This document shows positions 43,361-54,855 of a stretch of 64,000 bases of DNA, one piece after another (the first letter of the stretch is position 1; each line of letters opens with the position of its first letter). The notes under the pieces were generated by a model. The model was not told where the DNA came from, made no database searches, and worked only from the letters and a program-made list of their open reading frames with translations. Made by a program: the position numbers and the translations under genes. This DNA is from Dactylorhiza incarnata. Lineage: Eukaryota > Streptophyta > Magnoliopsida > Asparagales > Orchidaceae. Where the stretch lies: positions 10,502,001 to 10,566,000 of the forward strand of contig JAWHQI010000005.1 in NCBI GenBank assembly GCA_033032865.1, written 5' to 3'.

Positions 43361-44895
43361 CTGCTGCTTCCCCCCGCATCCTCAAAATTAGGGAAGCCCT
43401 TTTTCATTCTTCTTCCTTCTCTTTTATCTTGCATTTCATTTTACATTATTTACTTTTTCTTTTTTTCACTTCATACTTAGTTTTAAACATTGGGGACAAT
43501 GTTTAACTTTAAGTATGGGGGTGTAAATAGCTCTTAAAAATGTAGTTCTTAATTTAGAAAATCTATAAAAAAAAATTATTTCTTATGTTTTCTTATATTT
43601 AAGCTTGTAAAACCCAAAAATTCAAACAAAATAGAAAATCAAAAATTTAAATCTTGGAAAGGGACGTTTGGGTTATCATCCCATCCCACCTCCTAGTACC
43701 GTTGAGAACCCTTCATGGTGTATACATCGGGAAGTCCAAGAGTTTTTTTTAGGTTTAAAGCTAGGTTTTTATCTTTTATTATCAAAAATTCAAAAAAACA
43801 AAGATAATATCAAAAATTCCAAAAAAAATATGAAAAACTTAGAACAAAAAAACCAAAAATTCTTATACCCCTCCTACTTATTGTTTTTGTGATATCTTAG
43901 AAATCTAGTTGAGAATATTTATAAGCATTTTTAGGTTTTTAATTGGCTAAAATTTTGTTTATCATAGTTTATTAATTTTAAATTTTAGATAATCTTGTTT
44001 TAAGAATCATCTTATAATTTTAACTTGAATAGAGAATTTATTTAAAATGACTTCTTTTTATTTTTAAATGGTTTCATTTTGCAGTAAATTTGCTAAATCT
44101 CTTTAGATTTCAATTATATTTTCTTCTAGCTTTTTAGATCTTAGGAAATTTAAATTTACTAGAATTTGCTCTCAATATAATTTAAACTATAAGCTAGAAA
44201 ATTTTCCTTCCATATCCCTTTGTTGGCATTACAAAAAAAATATTTTAAATGATCATATGTCATGGGAATAAGAGGATAAAATTCATAATTCCCTAAACAT
44301 ATGGACCCAAAATCATTTAAATATTATATGGCATGGAGTAAGAGGATAAAATTCATTACTCCTAAACATATGCATTTTGAGTTTTTATTAGAAGAGAATT
44401 TAAAAGACTATATGGCATGGAGTAAGAGGATAAAATTCATTACTCCTAAACATATACAAAAAAATAGATAGAAAAAATAGAGGTGAGAGGATAAAATTTA
44501 TCACCTCCATTCAAAAACCTCTTCTTAGGTCTAATTTTGTGAAATCCCCCTTAGCCAATTATCATTGATCTAGATTTAGTTTAAATTATGGAGAGAGCAT
44601 TATTTAGTAAGTTACATTTCCTTAAGTTTCTTTTATGATAGAGTTCTTATAATTTTAATTTAATCTAGTTTTATTATTTCTACAATTTTGTTAGCTAATT
44701 AATTATCTTGAGAAGTCAATGCATAAACACTCCTCCTCTTTTCAAATCATCATCATAATTTAAGACCTAACTCCTCCTATAATTTATTCTTAGCTTAACT
44801 TTTGGTTTAAATGAAATTTTAGCTTATAATTAAAAATTTTATAGATGTCTTATAAATTATGTCTCATACTTTTGCTCTGGAATAGCAAAATCTCA
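43361..44895 (+). other. Long non-coding 3' region of element G
   Basis: About 1.5 kb, AT-rich, without a gene. It contains the second shared block (43650-43742) and the four-unit covarying hairpin array (44251-44510). Confidence 0.85.
44251..44510 (+). repeat. Four hairpins with constant loop and covarying stems, element G
   Basis: Each has the loop region GAGGATAAAATT(C/T)A. Inner stems: GGGAAT/ATTCCC (44264-44293), GGAGTAA/TTACTCC (44335-44362 and 44419-44446) and GAGGTGA/TCACCTC (44480-44507). Units 1-3 also have outer arms CATATG/CATATG, ATATG/CATAT and TATATG/CATATA. Confidence 0.9.
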
Positions 44896-44909
44896 AGTAT
44901 GGGGGTATT
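44896..44909 (+). other. Polypurine tract of element G
   Basis: AGTATGGGGGTATT directly before the 3' LTR. AAGTATGGGGG also occurs near 43512. Confidence 0.65.
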
Positions 44910-45865
44910 TGATAAGTAGTATTTATATAACTTTTTAATCAAAATTTTTGTAATTATTTAATATGAATTTTTCTTTTTTATGTCAATTTTTGGTTATAAG
45001 TAGTTCTTTTGTAATTTTGATTCTAACTTAGCTTAATTACAATTTTTGTAGAATTTTAGGAGAAATTGGTGAAATTTACAAGTCACGCCCTCGGTCACGC
45101 CCGTGACCAAGGGCGTGTAACTTGAAGATCAAACCAGAATCAATGTCATGCTGATTGAACTAGTCCACAGCAAGTCAAGCCCTCGGTCACGCCCGTGACC
45201 CAAAGTCACGCCCGTGACCAAGGGCGTGTAAACTTAGAATCTTCCCAGCAAGTTGTCGTCGAGACGTGGAGATGCCGTCGAGAAGTCAACTTAAGTCACG
45301 CTCGTGACCCAGATGTCACGGTCGTGACTTGCCCGCGTGATCCTTGCACATCGTCGTGTTGAAATCGAACCCACGCTGCATTAAATGAAGTCGTCCAAGG
45401 TCACACACATGACCCAAATGTCACAGGTGTGACATGTCACTTTTCATCGTGCCGTCTCGCAAGACCCTTGCCGCTATCAGAACTGAGCTGAACAGGGGTT
45501 ACACGCCCTCGGTCACGCCTGTTACTGAGGGCATGTAACATGAAATTTTTTCTATAAATTCAGAGGTTCTCCTTGAGTCCATGGTTCAGAAATTTGGAGA
45601 GGGGGAGGTGCTGCTAGAGCTGTTTGTGAGCTTTTTCTTGTATTCCCCTTACATGTTCTCTCTTTTTCTTCCTTTCATGCAATGTTCTAGTTTCCTTTTA
45701 ATGCAATTATTTCTTAAGCTTGTAATCCTTACATTTTCTAGCATTGTAATCTTGGTTAAGGCTTGTAATATTTTTTTTTAATTTCAATAAAATTTAGTTT
45801 TGTTTTCTTCACTTCCCTTTCTCTTTTAATTAGCTTTTCTTCACGCAATTTTATCTTACTCTCTT
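44910..45865 (+). repeat. 3' LTR of element G, first part
   Basis: Matches 27392 onward. Palindrome cluster 45085-45540, TATA box 45553-45559. Interrupted by element H after CTCTT. Confidence 0.92.
45861..45865 (+). repeat. Target-site duplication of element H
   Basis: CTCTT on the left; CTATT at 51088-51092 on the right. One mismatch. Confidence 0.6.
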
Positions 45866-46774
45866 TGTTAAAATTTTTGATTTGAATCATTTAGGAGTAA
45901 GTAGGAGTTGCATCAACTCAGTTATAGCCAAACAACCACAATATGCCACACAGCAACACACAGCTTTATTGAATCACAATACTTGATTACAGTGCAAGGT
46001 ATACAAGGCGAGACATGATTCATAATTATCACGAAGGAGAGAGAAACAAAACACACCAAAAATAAAACTGGCGGCTTGACAAGCAAAGACCGCACAGACC
46101 GCTCGGCTCTAGAAACTGGCCGGCTTGACCTGAGACCACTCGAACAGAAAACAGGGAAGACCGCAAACAATTCACACGGCTTGACCTGCACTGCCAGACC
46201 GCCACCTCAGACCGCACGAACTCGAGCTTATTGAACTGAACAAAGAACTGAAGCTGTCTCCAGACCGCAACTCTGATCGCCTAACCACTGAAGGTCGCCT
46301 GATCGCTGAGCTCGCTGCGAACAACACAAGAACAATCATAAACCAATTCGCAGACAAGCCGCTGCCGAACTCTTTATTCAAGCCGCTGGGAATCACCAAG
46401 GAAGGAGACCGCAACCTGCTGACCGCAAACCTGCGAACACAATAAACAATTAACTCGCTTCCGAGACCGCCCGACCTCAAAGTGAGACCGCATGAAACAA
46501 CCCAGGCTCTAGTTCTTACAGTTTTCGTTATGAATGACGGGCCATGCACCCCTATTTATAGGCGACAAAACGGATGTCATCACCGCCACAAAAGAGATAC
46601 AGTTACCACCCGCCAGATCGCCAGCGGTCTCACAAAGTAGACCGCGCGATCACACCACTTGGACAACATCCCGTCCAAGACCACAGATCAGCAGCAGATC
46701 GCGCACAAGCCGTGCGAACACAAGACTGCGCACAAGCCGCGCGGACACAAGCACACTCCTTCCTTAGATCACCA
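45866..46774 (-). repeat. Truncated 3' LTR of element H
   Basis: Matches 49876 to about 50784 of the other LTR and stops at GATCACCA, where reverse transcriptase sequence begins. TATA box (minus strand) at 46560-46553. It is rich in AGACCGC motifs. Confidence 0.88.
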
Positions 46775-47390
46775 CAAAATAGAAGATACTCCGCGATCTT
46801 TCCATACCACGCCCGAGGCGCTTGCTTCAACCCATACTGGGCCTTCTTCAGTTTGCAGACGTAGTCCGGACAATCCTCCGAAATGAAACCCGGCGGTTGG
46901 ATCATAAAGATATCCTTGTCGATCTCGCCATATAAGAAGGCATTCTTAACGTCAAGCTGCCAAATCTCCCAACCATTGGATGTCGCCAAAGCAATAACAA
47001 ATTGGACCGAAGTCATCTTTGCCACTAGACTGAACGTCTCATCATAATCTTCTCCATACTGCTGTGAGAACCCGCGAGCCACAAGGCGAGCCTTGTATCG
47101 CTCGATCGTGCCATCAACTTTCTTCTTGAGCTTATACACCCATTTGCATGTCACAGGGGTAATGCCCTTGGTCCTGGGCACTAGAGACCAAGTCTCATTC
47201 TTCTTGAGAGCATCCATCTCCTCTTGCATAAGAATGTCCCACTGCTTCACGCCTTTGGCCTTCTCAAAGCTCGACAGCTCCCTCTCATCCAAGGGACCAG
47301 CAAAAAAACATGAAACAAAGCTCACCATATTTCCTCCTGTGTATCGATCCGGTGGCTTAATAATCCTCTTCGACATCCTAAGAGGTTACT
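46775..47390 (-). pseudogene. Reverse transcriptase (N-terminal part) of element H
   Basis: On the minus strand: [66 protein letters not shown]. The palm, including the catalytic aspartate pair, is absent. The frame runs on into LTR sequence, giving a chimeric tail down to 46630 that is LTR-encoded. No active reverse transcriptase can come from this copy. Confidence 0.87.
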
Positions 47391-48405
47391 CTTGACTAAC
47401 CACCTCTTTAGCTGCTTCTTCTGTGCTAGCTCCTCTTCTAGACGAACTTGGAGCATCGCTCCCCCTGCTTCCAGAACCTGAAGCCTCCATCTCAGAGCTT
47501 GACACAACTGGAGCTCCTGGTGAAACAGGCAACTCCACTTGAAGATTTCCCACAGCCTTTCCTTCTTCATCAACCGTGCTCTCCAGTAGTTCAACTCCTG
47601 AACTCCCCTTGTAGGAAGTCATCTCATCGAACACCACATCCCGAGATATAATTGATCTCCGTGTCTCCGGATCCATGCATCTCCATCCCTTCTTCCGCTC
47701 ATCATATCCAACAAAGACTAGTTTCCTTGCTTTCACATCTAGCTTTGTCCGAAGAGCATCAGGAATATGCACATAACAGGTTGACCCGAACAGCCGAAGG
47801 TGTGCAACACTTGGTTTCTCCTTGAACATCAGTTTGTGAGGGGTCTTCATGTTGATAGGACTTAGAGGCATCTTGTTGATGACGTAAGCCGCATAAGACA
47901 TTCCCTCCGCCCAAAAGGACTTTGGGATACTCTTGGCATGAAGCCAGCACTTGTAGGTTTCTGTCAGATGACGAATCTTCCTCTCTGCAATGCCATTTTG
48001 CTATAGAGTATGGGCACAAGTGAGATCTCTCCGGATGTCGTGTTTCCTGCAAAAACTTGAGAACTCACCAGAGGTGAACTCCCCACCATTGTCAGTTCTC
48101 AATTTTTTCACCCGCAGTACTAAACGACCTTCCACCAGCTCCTTGAACTCCACGAACTTTGCAAAAGCTCCCGACTTCTTTTTTAGAAAATACACCCAGA
48201 CATATCTGGTATAATCATCAATCAACACCAACATAAATCTGTTGCCTCCAAGGCTTGGGGTTGCAGTCGGTCCCATCAAATCACCGTGAATACACTCCAA
48301 CGACGCTTTGCATCTTGTTTGCGATTTATCAAATGGAAGTCGATGAGACTTACCAAACTGACATCCCGTATAAACATGACCGTCTCCATAAGAGGACAAG
48401 CTAGG
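47391..48405 (-). pseudogene. Integrase of element H
   Basis: Same frame as the protease. CQFGKSHRLPF, then the core with IHGDLMGP, RTDNGGEF and, after an in-frame TAG (48001-48003) where Gln is usual, NGIAERK: the D, D, E residues are all present. The C-terminal part (RLFGSTCYVHIPD; KARKLVFVGYDERKKGWR; RDVVFDE) and a Ser/Glu-rich linker end at a TAA (47386-47388). Confidence 0.87.
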
Positions 48406-48970
48406 CTAGCCCTTGACAAGGCCCCTTACCGCCATAGCCTTCAATTTGTCCATGCTAACATGCCCCAACCTTTCATGCCAGATAGCCGCGCTATCATTGG
48501 TCTTCATTTTATCAACATAGGTACTTATCGATAACACGAACAAGTCCTTTACCCTCTTTCCAACATGGATAACATCTCCATTTATCTCCGGTTGAGTTTT
48601 AAGAAACTTCACTTCTGTTGGGCCAAACAGAACGTGATAACCGACATCGACTGCATTGGTCACAGAGAAGAGATTCTTCTTCATACCAGGCACGTGATAA
48701 ACACTCCTCAATATGAGTGGACCCTTATCACTGCTCAGAGAGACAACACCTTCTTGTTCTACTGCATGAAAAGAATTATCAGTCGTAATGATCGCATCGT
48801 TACCTGAGTAAGGTGCCAAAGAAGAGAACTTTGATTCATCCCCGGTGAGGTGATGCCCACACCCTGAATCCACGATCCAATCCTCTTTGAAGTTGATGGC
48901 AGCCAAGGCCTTAATTAGCATCGCCGTCATATTGGCCGCAAAGGCTCCTCCCCATCCAGCTTCATCAGAC
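48406..48970 (-). pseudogene. Protease and pre-integrase domain of element H
   Basis: Retropepsin active site DWIVDSGCGHHLTG (about 48885-48844), then GPLILRSVYHVPGMKKNLFS and the GAG-pre-integrase IWHERLGHVSMDKL. The frame is open from the gag zinc knuckle to a TAG at 48406-48408. Confidence 0.88.
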
Positions 48971-48984
48971 TTTGGCTTCTCCTT

Positions 48985-49784
48985 CTCTGATGCATGTCCC
49001 GGCTGAAGATTAACCCGGCAATCCTTCTTGAAGTGGCCGGTCTTATTACACCTGAAGCACCTTGGTCCCTATCCCATCTTCTTCCCATCAGACTTAGAAG
49101 CATAACCCCTATCCTGCTGACCTGAAGTAGAGGGTCCAGCATGACATGGATTCTTCTTCTCCCACTTCTTCTTCTTCTTCTTCCCAGAGAACAACACATC
49201 ATTATCTCCCCCAGAGATAGAAGTCCCAGCCATCTGTCTTGCCAAACTTTCTTGCGAAGAAAGTAAGTTTTCCAGCTCCAATAGAGATGGTTGATTTGCC
49301 CAACCATGAACTGAAGTCACAAAGGCAAGATACTCCTTCCGCAACCCACAGATGATATGCCTCTTCAGTTTTGCCTCCGAGATGGGCTCATCTTGAGAAA
49401 GAAGGTAGAAATAGAAAGATCACCTTGAGAGGCCTTTACCAACTCATTTTCAAGAAACTGTAGCCGAGCTACATTCTTCTTATTAAACAGCCCGTCTAAA
49501 GTCGTCCAAATCTCAGCAGCAGATTTACATCCAATGATGTGATCGAACAACTCTTGTGAGATAGCCCTTTTGAGTGTGAACTCTCCATTAGCATTAGTCC
49601 TCCTCCAAAGTCTCACCTCTGCCATATTATCTCCTGCTAGAAACACTTCTTGTGTGTCTTCTCCTCCAACTATCTCCCATAGATCCTCGCCAAGTAAGTA
49701 ACTCTCCATGCACGACCTCCACTTCTTATAGTTAGTCGATGTGAGGAGTTCAATACCAAGCCCTCTTGCGTATCCAGCTTCCAT
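48985..49784 (-). pseudogene. Gag of element H
   Basis: Starts MEAGYARGLGIELLTSTNYK, a Copia capsid of the UBN2 type (WRSCMESYLLGEDLWEIV; AAEIWTTLDGLF; RLQFLENELVK). A frameshift near 49390 moves it to the frame used by the rest of the polyprotein (FVTSVHGWANQPSLLELENL). A Lys-rich stretch, an in-frame TAG (49069-49071) and an intact CCHC knuckle CFRCNKTGHFKKDC follow. Confidence 0.87.
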
Positions 49785-49859
49785 GGCAACCTATGTGGTC
49801 TCTTCTTCACAAAGACGATGGCAACTCAAGTTGATCACTGCTTATCCACTCCAAGAACC

Positions 49860-49875
49860 TCGCTTTGATACCATG
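49860..49875 (-). other. Primer-binding site of element H
   Basis: On the minus strand TGGTATCAAAGCGAGG directly after the 5' LTR; initiator tRNA-Met type with one change from TGGTATCAGAGC. Confidence 0.8.
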
Positions 49876-51087
49876 TTAAAATTTTTGATTTGAATTGTTT
49901 AGGAGTAAGCAGGAGTTGCATCAACTGAGTTATAGCCAAACAACCACAATATGCCACACAGCAACACACAGCTTTATTGAATCACAATACTTGATTACAG
50001 TGCGAGGTATACATGGCGAGACATGATTCATAAGAATCACGAAGGAGAGAGAAACAAAACACACCAAAAACAAAACTGGCGGCTTGACAAGCAAAGACCG
50101 CACAGACTGCTCGACTCCAGAAACCGCCCGGCTTAACCTGAGACCGCTCAAACACAAAACAGGCAAGACCGTAAATAGTTCACACGGCTTGACCTGCACT
50201 GCCAGACCGCCACCTCAGACCGCACGAACTGGAGCTTATTGAACTGAACAAAGAACTGAAGCTTTCGCCAGACCGCAACTCTGATCGCCTAACTGCTGAA
50301 GGTCGCCTGATCGCTGAGCTCGCTACGAACAGCACAAGAACAATCATAAACCAGTTCGCAGACAAGCCGCTGCCGAACTGTTTATTCAAGCCGCTGGGAA
50401 TCACCAAGGAAGGAGACCGCAACCTACTGACCGCAAACCTGCGAACACAACAAATAGTCAACTCGCTTCCGAGACCGCCCAACCTCAAAGTGAGATCGCA
50501 CGAAACAACCAAGGCTCTAATTCTTACAGTTTTCGTTATGAATGACGGGCCATGCACCCCTATTTATAGGCGACAAAACGGATGTTGTCACCACCACAAA
50601 AGATATACAGTTACCACCCGCCAGATCGCCAGCAGTCTCACAAAGCAGACTGTGTGATCACACCACTTGGACAACATCCCGTCCAAGACCGCAGTTCAGC
50701 AGCAGATCGGGCACAAGCCACACGAACACAAGACCGCGCACAAGCTGCGCGGACACAAGCACACTCCTTCCTTAGATCACCAAGAGCAAGACAAGAACAT
50801 CTGGCCGACTTCAGAGAAGTCGCCAGATTGACCTGTATAAGCCGCCCGATCAAGCGGCTACACAGAACAGACCGCCCTATCTTCCCACAAGGAAGATAGG
50901 ACAACCAAGTAGAACAACCCGGGAACAGACCGCAGCAAACAAGAACAAACCGGCTGGTCACACCAGACCGCCAGGGATAGACCGGCAGAGGCAGACCGGC
51001 AGAGCACCAGCGCAGACCGTGTGGTCTCTGCGGTCTCCAATAATCAGACCGCCGGCCACCTTCCACTCCACTTCAACAATTTCAACA
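49876..51087 (-). repeat. 5' LTR of element H
   Basis: 1212 bp; on the minus strand TGTTGAAATTG...AATTTTTAACA-like ends. Dense AGACCGC/GCGGTCT motifs on both sides of a TATA box (minus strand TATAAATA, 50568-50561). Several open frames here come from this repeat and are not genes. Confidence 0.9.
50561..50568 (-). promoter_or_regulatory. TATA box of the H 5' LTR
   Basis: TATAAATA on the minus strand, followed by GGGGTGCATGGCCC. The same site in the 3' LTR is at 46553-46560. Confidence 0.7.
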
Positions 51088-51860
51088 CTATTTTCCCCCT
51101 CCACCATGATTAACTAATTCTCATTAGTGCTCGATCGAAATGATCCGAGGATGAGATAATCAAGTTATGATTTTCTAAGCTCTCTTTTCCGGGTTTTTTA
51201 ACACTTGAATTACCCTTGATTTTTAACTAGTGAGGTCATAATTTCGATGTAAGGATTTCTCTTAGGTTTTCATACTTAGCTAGCCGAGAGGCTCAAAGTA
51301 TGAATTGATCACTCAAGGGTAAAGAGAGTTGCACGCACCCCTCGAGAGAGGATGACGTAAATCTCTCGGATTGTAGTCAAATCCAATAGTGGGGTTCACA
51401 TCGTAAAACAAGTTTTAGGTAATCCATCATAGGATGAGAGTCCGGTTGATTTTTCCTAAACTTAGTTGGGCATTAACCTCAAGAGAGGCATGTCAAGCTT
51501 CGGGAACCTCCACGGTCAAGTAGTTTAATTAAAATGGAATTAGATTTATTTTTCTTTCACTTGATTATTCTCACTCCAAGGTGATTTTAGATTGAGCACT
51601 AATCTTTTTACCATCGTTTAAGCCCTACTTTTGTTTGAAAATTATCTCTTTTAGCTATAAAGCAAAACCTCAAAAATTTAATAGATAAGATAATAGTGAT
51701 TTTTCTCGAAGTAGAAGTAATCAACGCTCCCCGTGGAATATGACATTGGTATTCTAAATATCATATACTATAGATGATAAGGTATACTTGCCTTCATCGA
51801 ATATAGTTTGTAGAAAATCTTTAACCCTTCGCTTAACTTAAACCCTAAATTTCTATATCA
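51088..51860 (+). repeat. 3' LTR of element G, second part
   Basis: Matches 28352-29087 plus 39304-39332 of the 5' LTR and ends TTCTATATCA. The TTAAA target duplication follows. Confidence 0.92.
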
Positions 51861-51865
51861 TTAAA

Positions 51866-52402
51866 CCTAGAATAGATTTAATATTGCCAACTTGCTCAGT
51901 ATGTTATTTCTTAGCTTTAGCAAAACATGTGAACATTTACAACAAGCTTTGATAGGATTAGTTGCTATATAAAAGATTGGTAGCAAGTTTAGGCACTAAA
52001 ATATGCCTAATTATACATTTCACTAATAGGCAGTGAAATCAGCTAAAACAATTGAGAAGGTTTCAGCTGAACCGCTGAGACAGCTAAGAAGGTATCAACT
52101 AATCCACTAAGACAACTAGTACTATCTCAGCGGTTGGCAATATATTGTCCCAGCGGATAACAACTTCGTCTCAGCGGTTCCGCTGAGACAGGTTGGCTAA
52201 AGTAAAATATGCCCTAATTGACACGTCAGCAATGTAAAATCCATCAAATTGATTAGTCTAATCAACATATACACTTAGGGAAAATCTAAACCTAATCAAG
52301 CCCTTATAAATATCAGAATGTTCATTAATTAATAACACTTTCATTAACCTAGCCAACGAGACGAACCCTCTCCCTCCCATAGAGACCTATCCTTCAGAAG
52401 AA
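51866..52402 (+). promoter_or_regulatory. Pol-env spacer of element F with LTR-like palindromes and TATA box
   Basis: After the pol stop (51873-51875) come AT-rich sequence and a cluster of CCGCTGAGAC/GTCTCAGCGG motifs (52068-52189). One is a 22-bp inverted repeat with perfect 10-bp arms (52168-52177 with 52180-52189). The same motif forms a perfect 22-bp palindrome in the F 3' LTR (55423-55444). A TATA box TATAAAT lies at 52305-52311, 98 nt before the env ATG. Inferred internal promoter. Confidence 0.6.
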
Positions 52403-54855
52403 ATGGCGCTAAAGATGGCAAAAGATCTCCATGAAGGCTATGAGATAGTTCAAAATGGATTCCTGCATGATCCTGCAGAAATAGGAGAAGTGATTCAACT
52501 TCTAACAGACCAAGGACTGGAATATATTATATCTGAGCCCTCCACAATTCTCATAATTTAAGTTCTGGAATTTTTCACTAGTGCAAAGAAGTCTTCCTCT
52601 AGTTCCTCCATCAATGGCAAGATAGGGAGTGTAAAGATAAAAATCTCTCTTAGGAAAATGGAGAAGGCCCTTCAGCTGACCTCCTGCAGTAAAGTAGAGG
52701 AAGATGAAATATCTAAAAAAATAAAGACCAAGCACTGCTCTGGTGTGAGTATAGTGATGCCAACATCGGCTCACTAAAAAGGAAGTTCTTTAACCAGAGA
52801 GGCAAACTGCTCTCTGATACAGTTGGCAAAGCCATATTATGTAAGCCAGGATCACATGACACCATATCCAAACATATGTTTAAATTGATGTCAAGGGTCA
52901 TCCTGAAGAAGAAGACATCATGGGTTGTTGTGCTCTTTCAATGAATAAGGGAATGTCTGATGGCCCCCGACCTAGGCAAAATTCTCTCTCTACTTCTTAA
53001 ACTCCTATCCAGAGGAATTTGACAAGACCAAAGGAACAAACCTCAATTATTTGAAGATAATGGATATCAAGTCCCTGGACAGATTCTCAAGGGTCCTCCC
53101 CATGATACAACCATCTGAACCCAAGGAGAAGAAGAAGACTTAGATCAAAGGGATGAGTAAAGCCAGGATTTTCTACTATAAATCTGAGTCAAAGGCAGAA
53201 GGCCAGTCCCAGCTATGGACAATCAAGGACCAGCAAGCATCCCACCAAAGGATGATCAAGATGGAGGTCATGACAAAGAAGGTCATTGAAGACCATGCTC
53301 CTGAAAAGATCATGAAGAACAGAAGAATGAAGATGTTGTTGCTGCTGCTAAGGACTTGTCAGAAGGACATAATGAAGATAACTCTACTTGTGATGCTTCC
53401 AATCCTACTGTTGCTGATAAGAGTGTTCAGATCATTCAATCCTCCTCAGAAGATCATGAGGATGAAAAAAACACCACTGCTGCTGATCTTGAGGGTAAGA
53501 TTGATTTACTTCTATTCAATCTGAATCAAAGAATTAAGCTAATACCTCCAGAACTAGAAGGCTACTGGGAAGATAATCAGGAAAATGATGATCCCTCATC
53601 TGAGGGGGAGCAGCAGAAGAAAACTCCTGCTAAGGATGATGAAGATGCTCCAAGTGAGGGGGAGCAAGAAAGGAATGATGAAGAAGCAAGGAAGAAGGCT
53701 GCAAACAATCAAGTTGCTGCTCAGCCTAGTAATCCAGCTGAGGGGGAGAAAATCCCTGCTCATGTTGTGGGGGAGCTTGATATAGTACCTGGTGTACCCT
53801 CCACATCAGCAATCTCACATAATCAGCTCATCAACTCAGCAGCCTAGTAATTGAAGGTCAGATGAATTCTATGAAGAATTATATTGACAGTTCATTCATG
53901 TCTATAAGGGAAGAAGTCATGGCTGAAGTAAAAGAGATTAAAGAAGAAACTGCCTTCCTTAATAAGCAAATGACTAAATGGTTTGATCTGGCATAAAAGT
54001 CAGTAGTTTCTCAAAACACTATTCTGAGATCAATGGACAAACATCTTCAACTGTATGAGCAAGACATGTCCTATGTAAAGAATTATGTAAGCAAAATAGA
54101 TGAAGTCATAGAAAAAGTCTCCAATCATATGGAAGACTTTGTATGGAAAATATCTACTACAATAATTGGAGAGACGGAGAAAATGAAGGATGATCTAAAG
54201 TCTGATTTGGAAATTGGCTTCCAGACACTTTTAGGTTCTGTACAGCTGCCTCCCAGACCATAAAAGCCAAAGTTGTTGAAGAAGCCAGAAAGGGAGAGGT
54301 GGCCAATGCTGAGACCAATTCTGAATTGGCTCTCCAAGTGCTACAAAGAACAAGGATAGCCCTAAATCTGCCCTTGCTGGAAAACTATAGGAAGGAAGAT
54401 TTTGATTTTGAAGGACATGCTAAGATAGCTCAAGATGCTCAGCTATCTAGAAGGAGAAAGAGAGAAGGATTATTGCTAGCTGAAGAATACATGGCTAAGA
54501 GAAGGGAAAAGCAGGGCAAAGACCCATATTTTGAATATTGGAGGGAGGACTCTAAGAGCATAATTATGAATGCCTGGCTAAGCCATGGTCAAGTCTGCAA
54601 GGATATTGATAGAATCTATCCAACTGAGGAGTGGATTAGGCATCTAGAAAGTAACACTCTAAGAGACAGAATCTTTAAGGAAAATCTAGTGAGAAAGAAC
54701 AATCCAAGAAGGATGCCCTCGAAATACATTCCAAAGCCATACCTGTATTTTAAGAGGCAAAAAATAAGAAGAAGCTAGCTGAGATAGCTGTTGCTGCTAA
54801 AGGGAAGGAGGTTGCTGATGACAAGGCTGAAAGTTCCAAAGGAAGAAAAACTTAA
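52403..54855 (+). pseudogene. Env-like protein of element F
   Basis: Post-pol gene of a Sirevirus. It starts MALKMAKDLHEGYEIVQNG and is open for 52 codons to a TAA (52559-52561), then continues across frames. Readable parts: the acidic 53356-53847 segment with SEGEQ repeats; a charged helical, coiled-coil-like part (about 53850-54263); and a basic helical C-terminus (54299 to 54855; FEYWREDSKSIIMNAWLSHG). No clear membrane anchor: the Leu-rich frame at 53153-53524 is an out-of-frame reading of the acidic segment. Its job is unknown. Confidence 0.65.
53602..53776 (+). other. Polypurine-like GGGGGAG tracts inside env of element F
   Basis: Four tracts at about 53602, 53656, 53740 and 53768, coding the repeated GluGly/GlyGlu steps of the env-like protein, 1.5 kb before the true tract at 55233. 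They fit the multiple-tract habit of Sireviruses. Confidence 0.65.

Larger units (their letters stand above)
45866..51087 (-). mobile_element. Element H: Copia retrotransposon inserted in the G 3' LTR
   Basis: Minus-strand element. 5' LTR 51087-49876, iMet-like primer site, gag, protease, integrase and part of reverse transcriptase, then an abrupt join to a truncated 3' LTR (46774-45866). The rest of reverse transcriptase, RNase H, the purine tract and the start of the 3' LTR are deleted. It lacks an env-like gene and is smaller than the Sireviruses here. Confidence 0.9.
27392..51860 (+). mobile_element. Element G: Athila-type Gypsy element, both LTRs interrupted
   Basis: 5' LTR 27392-39332 (contains element D), Athila primer site, gag, protease, reverse transcriptase and part of RNase H, a long non-coding 3' region, purine tract, 3' LTR 44910-51860 (contains element H). 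Perfect TTAAA duplication. Without D and H the element is about 9.0 kb and each LTR about 1.7 kb. The rest of RNase H and all of integrase are missing. Confidence 0.92.

Noticed and set aside
46534..46864. Plus-strand Arg/Thr-rich open frames in the H LTRs (also 50542-50899)
   Set aside because: They arise from AGACCGC repeats in the LTR and oppose the element's direction.
53153..53524. Leu-rich frame that looks like a membrane protein
   Set aside because: It is an alternative-frame reading of the acidic env-like segment, which is the better supported frame.
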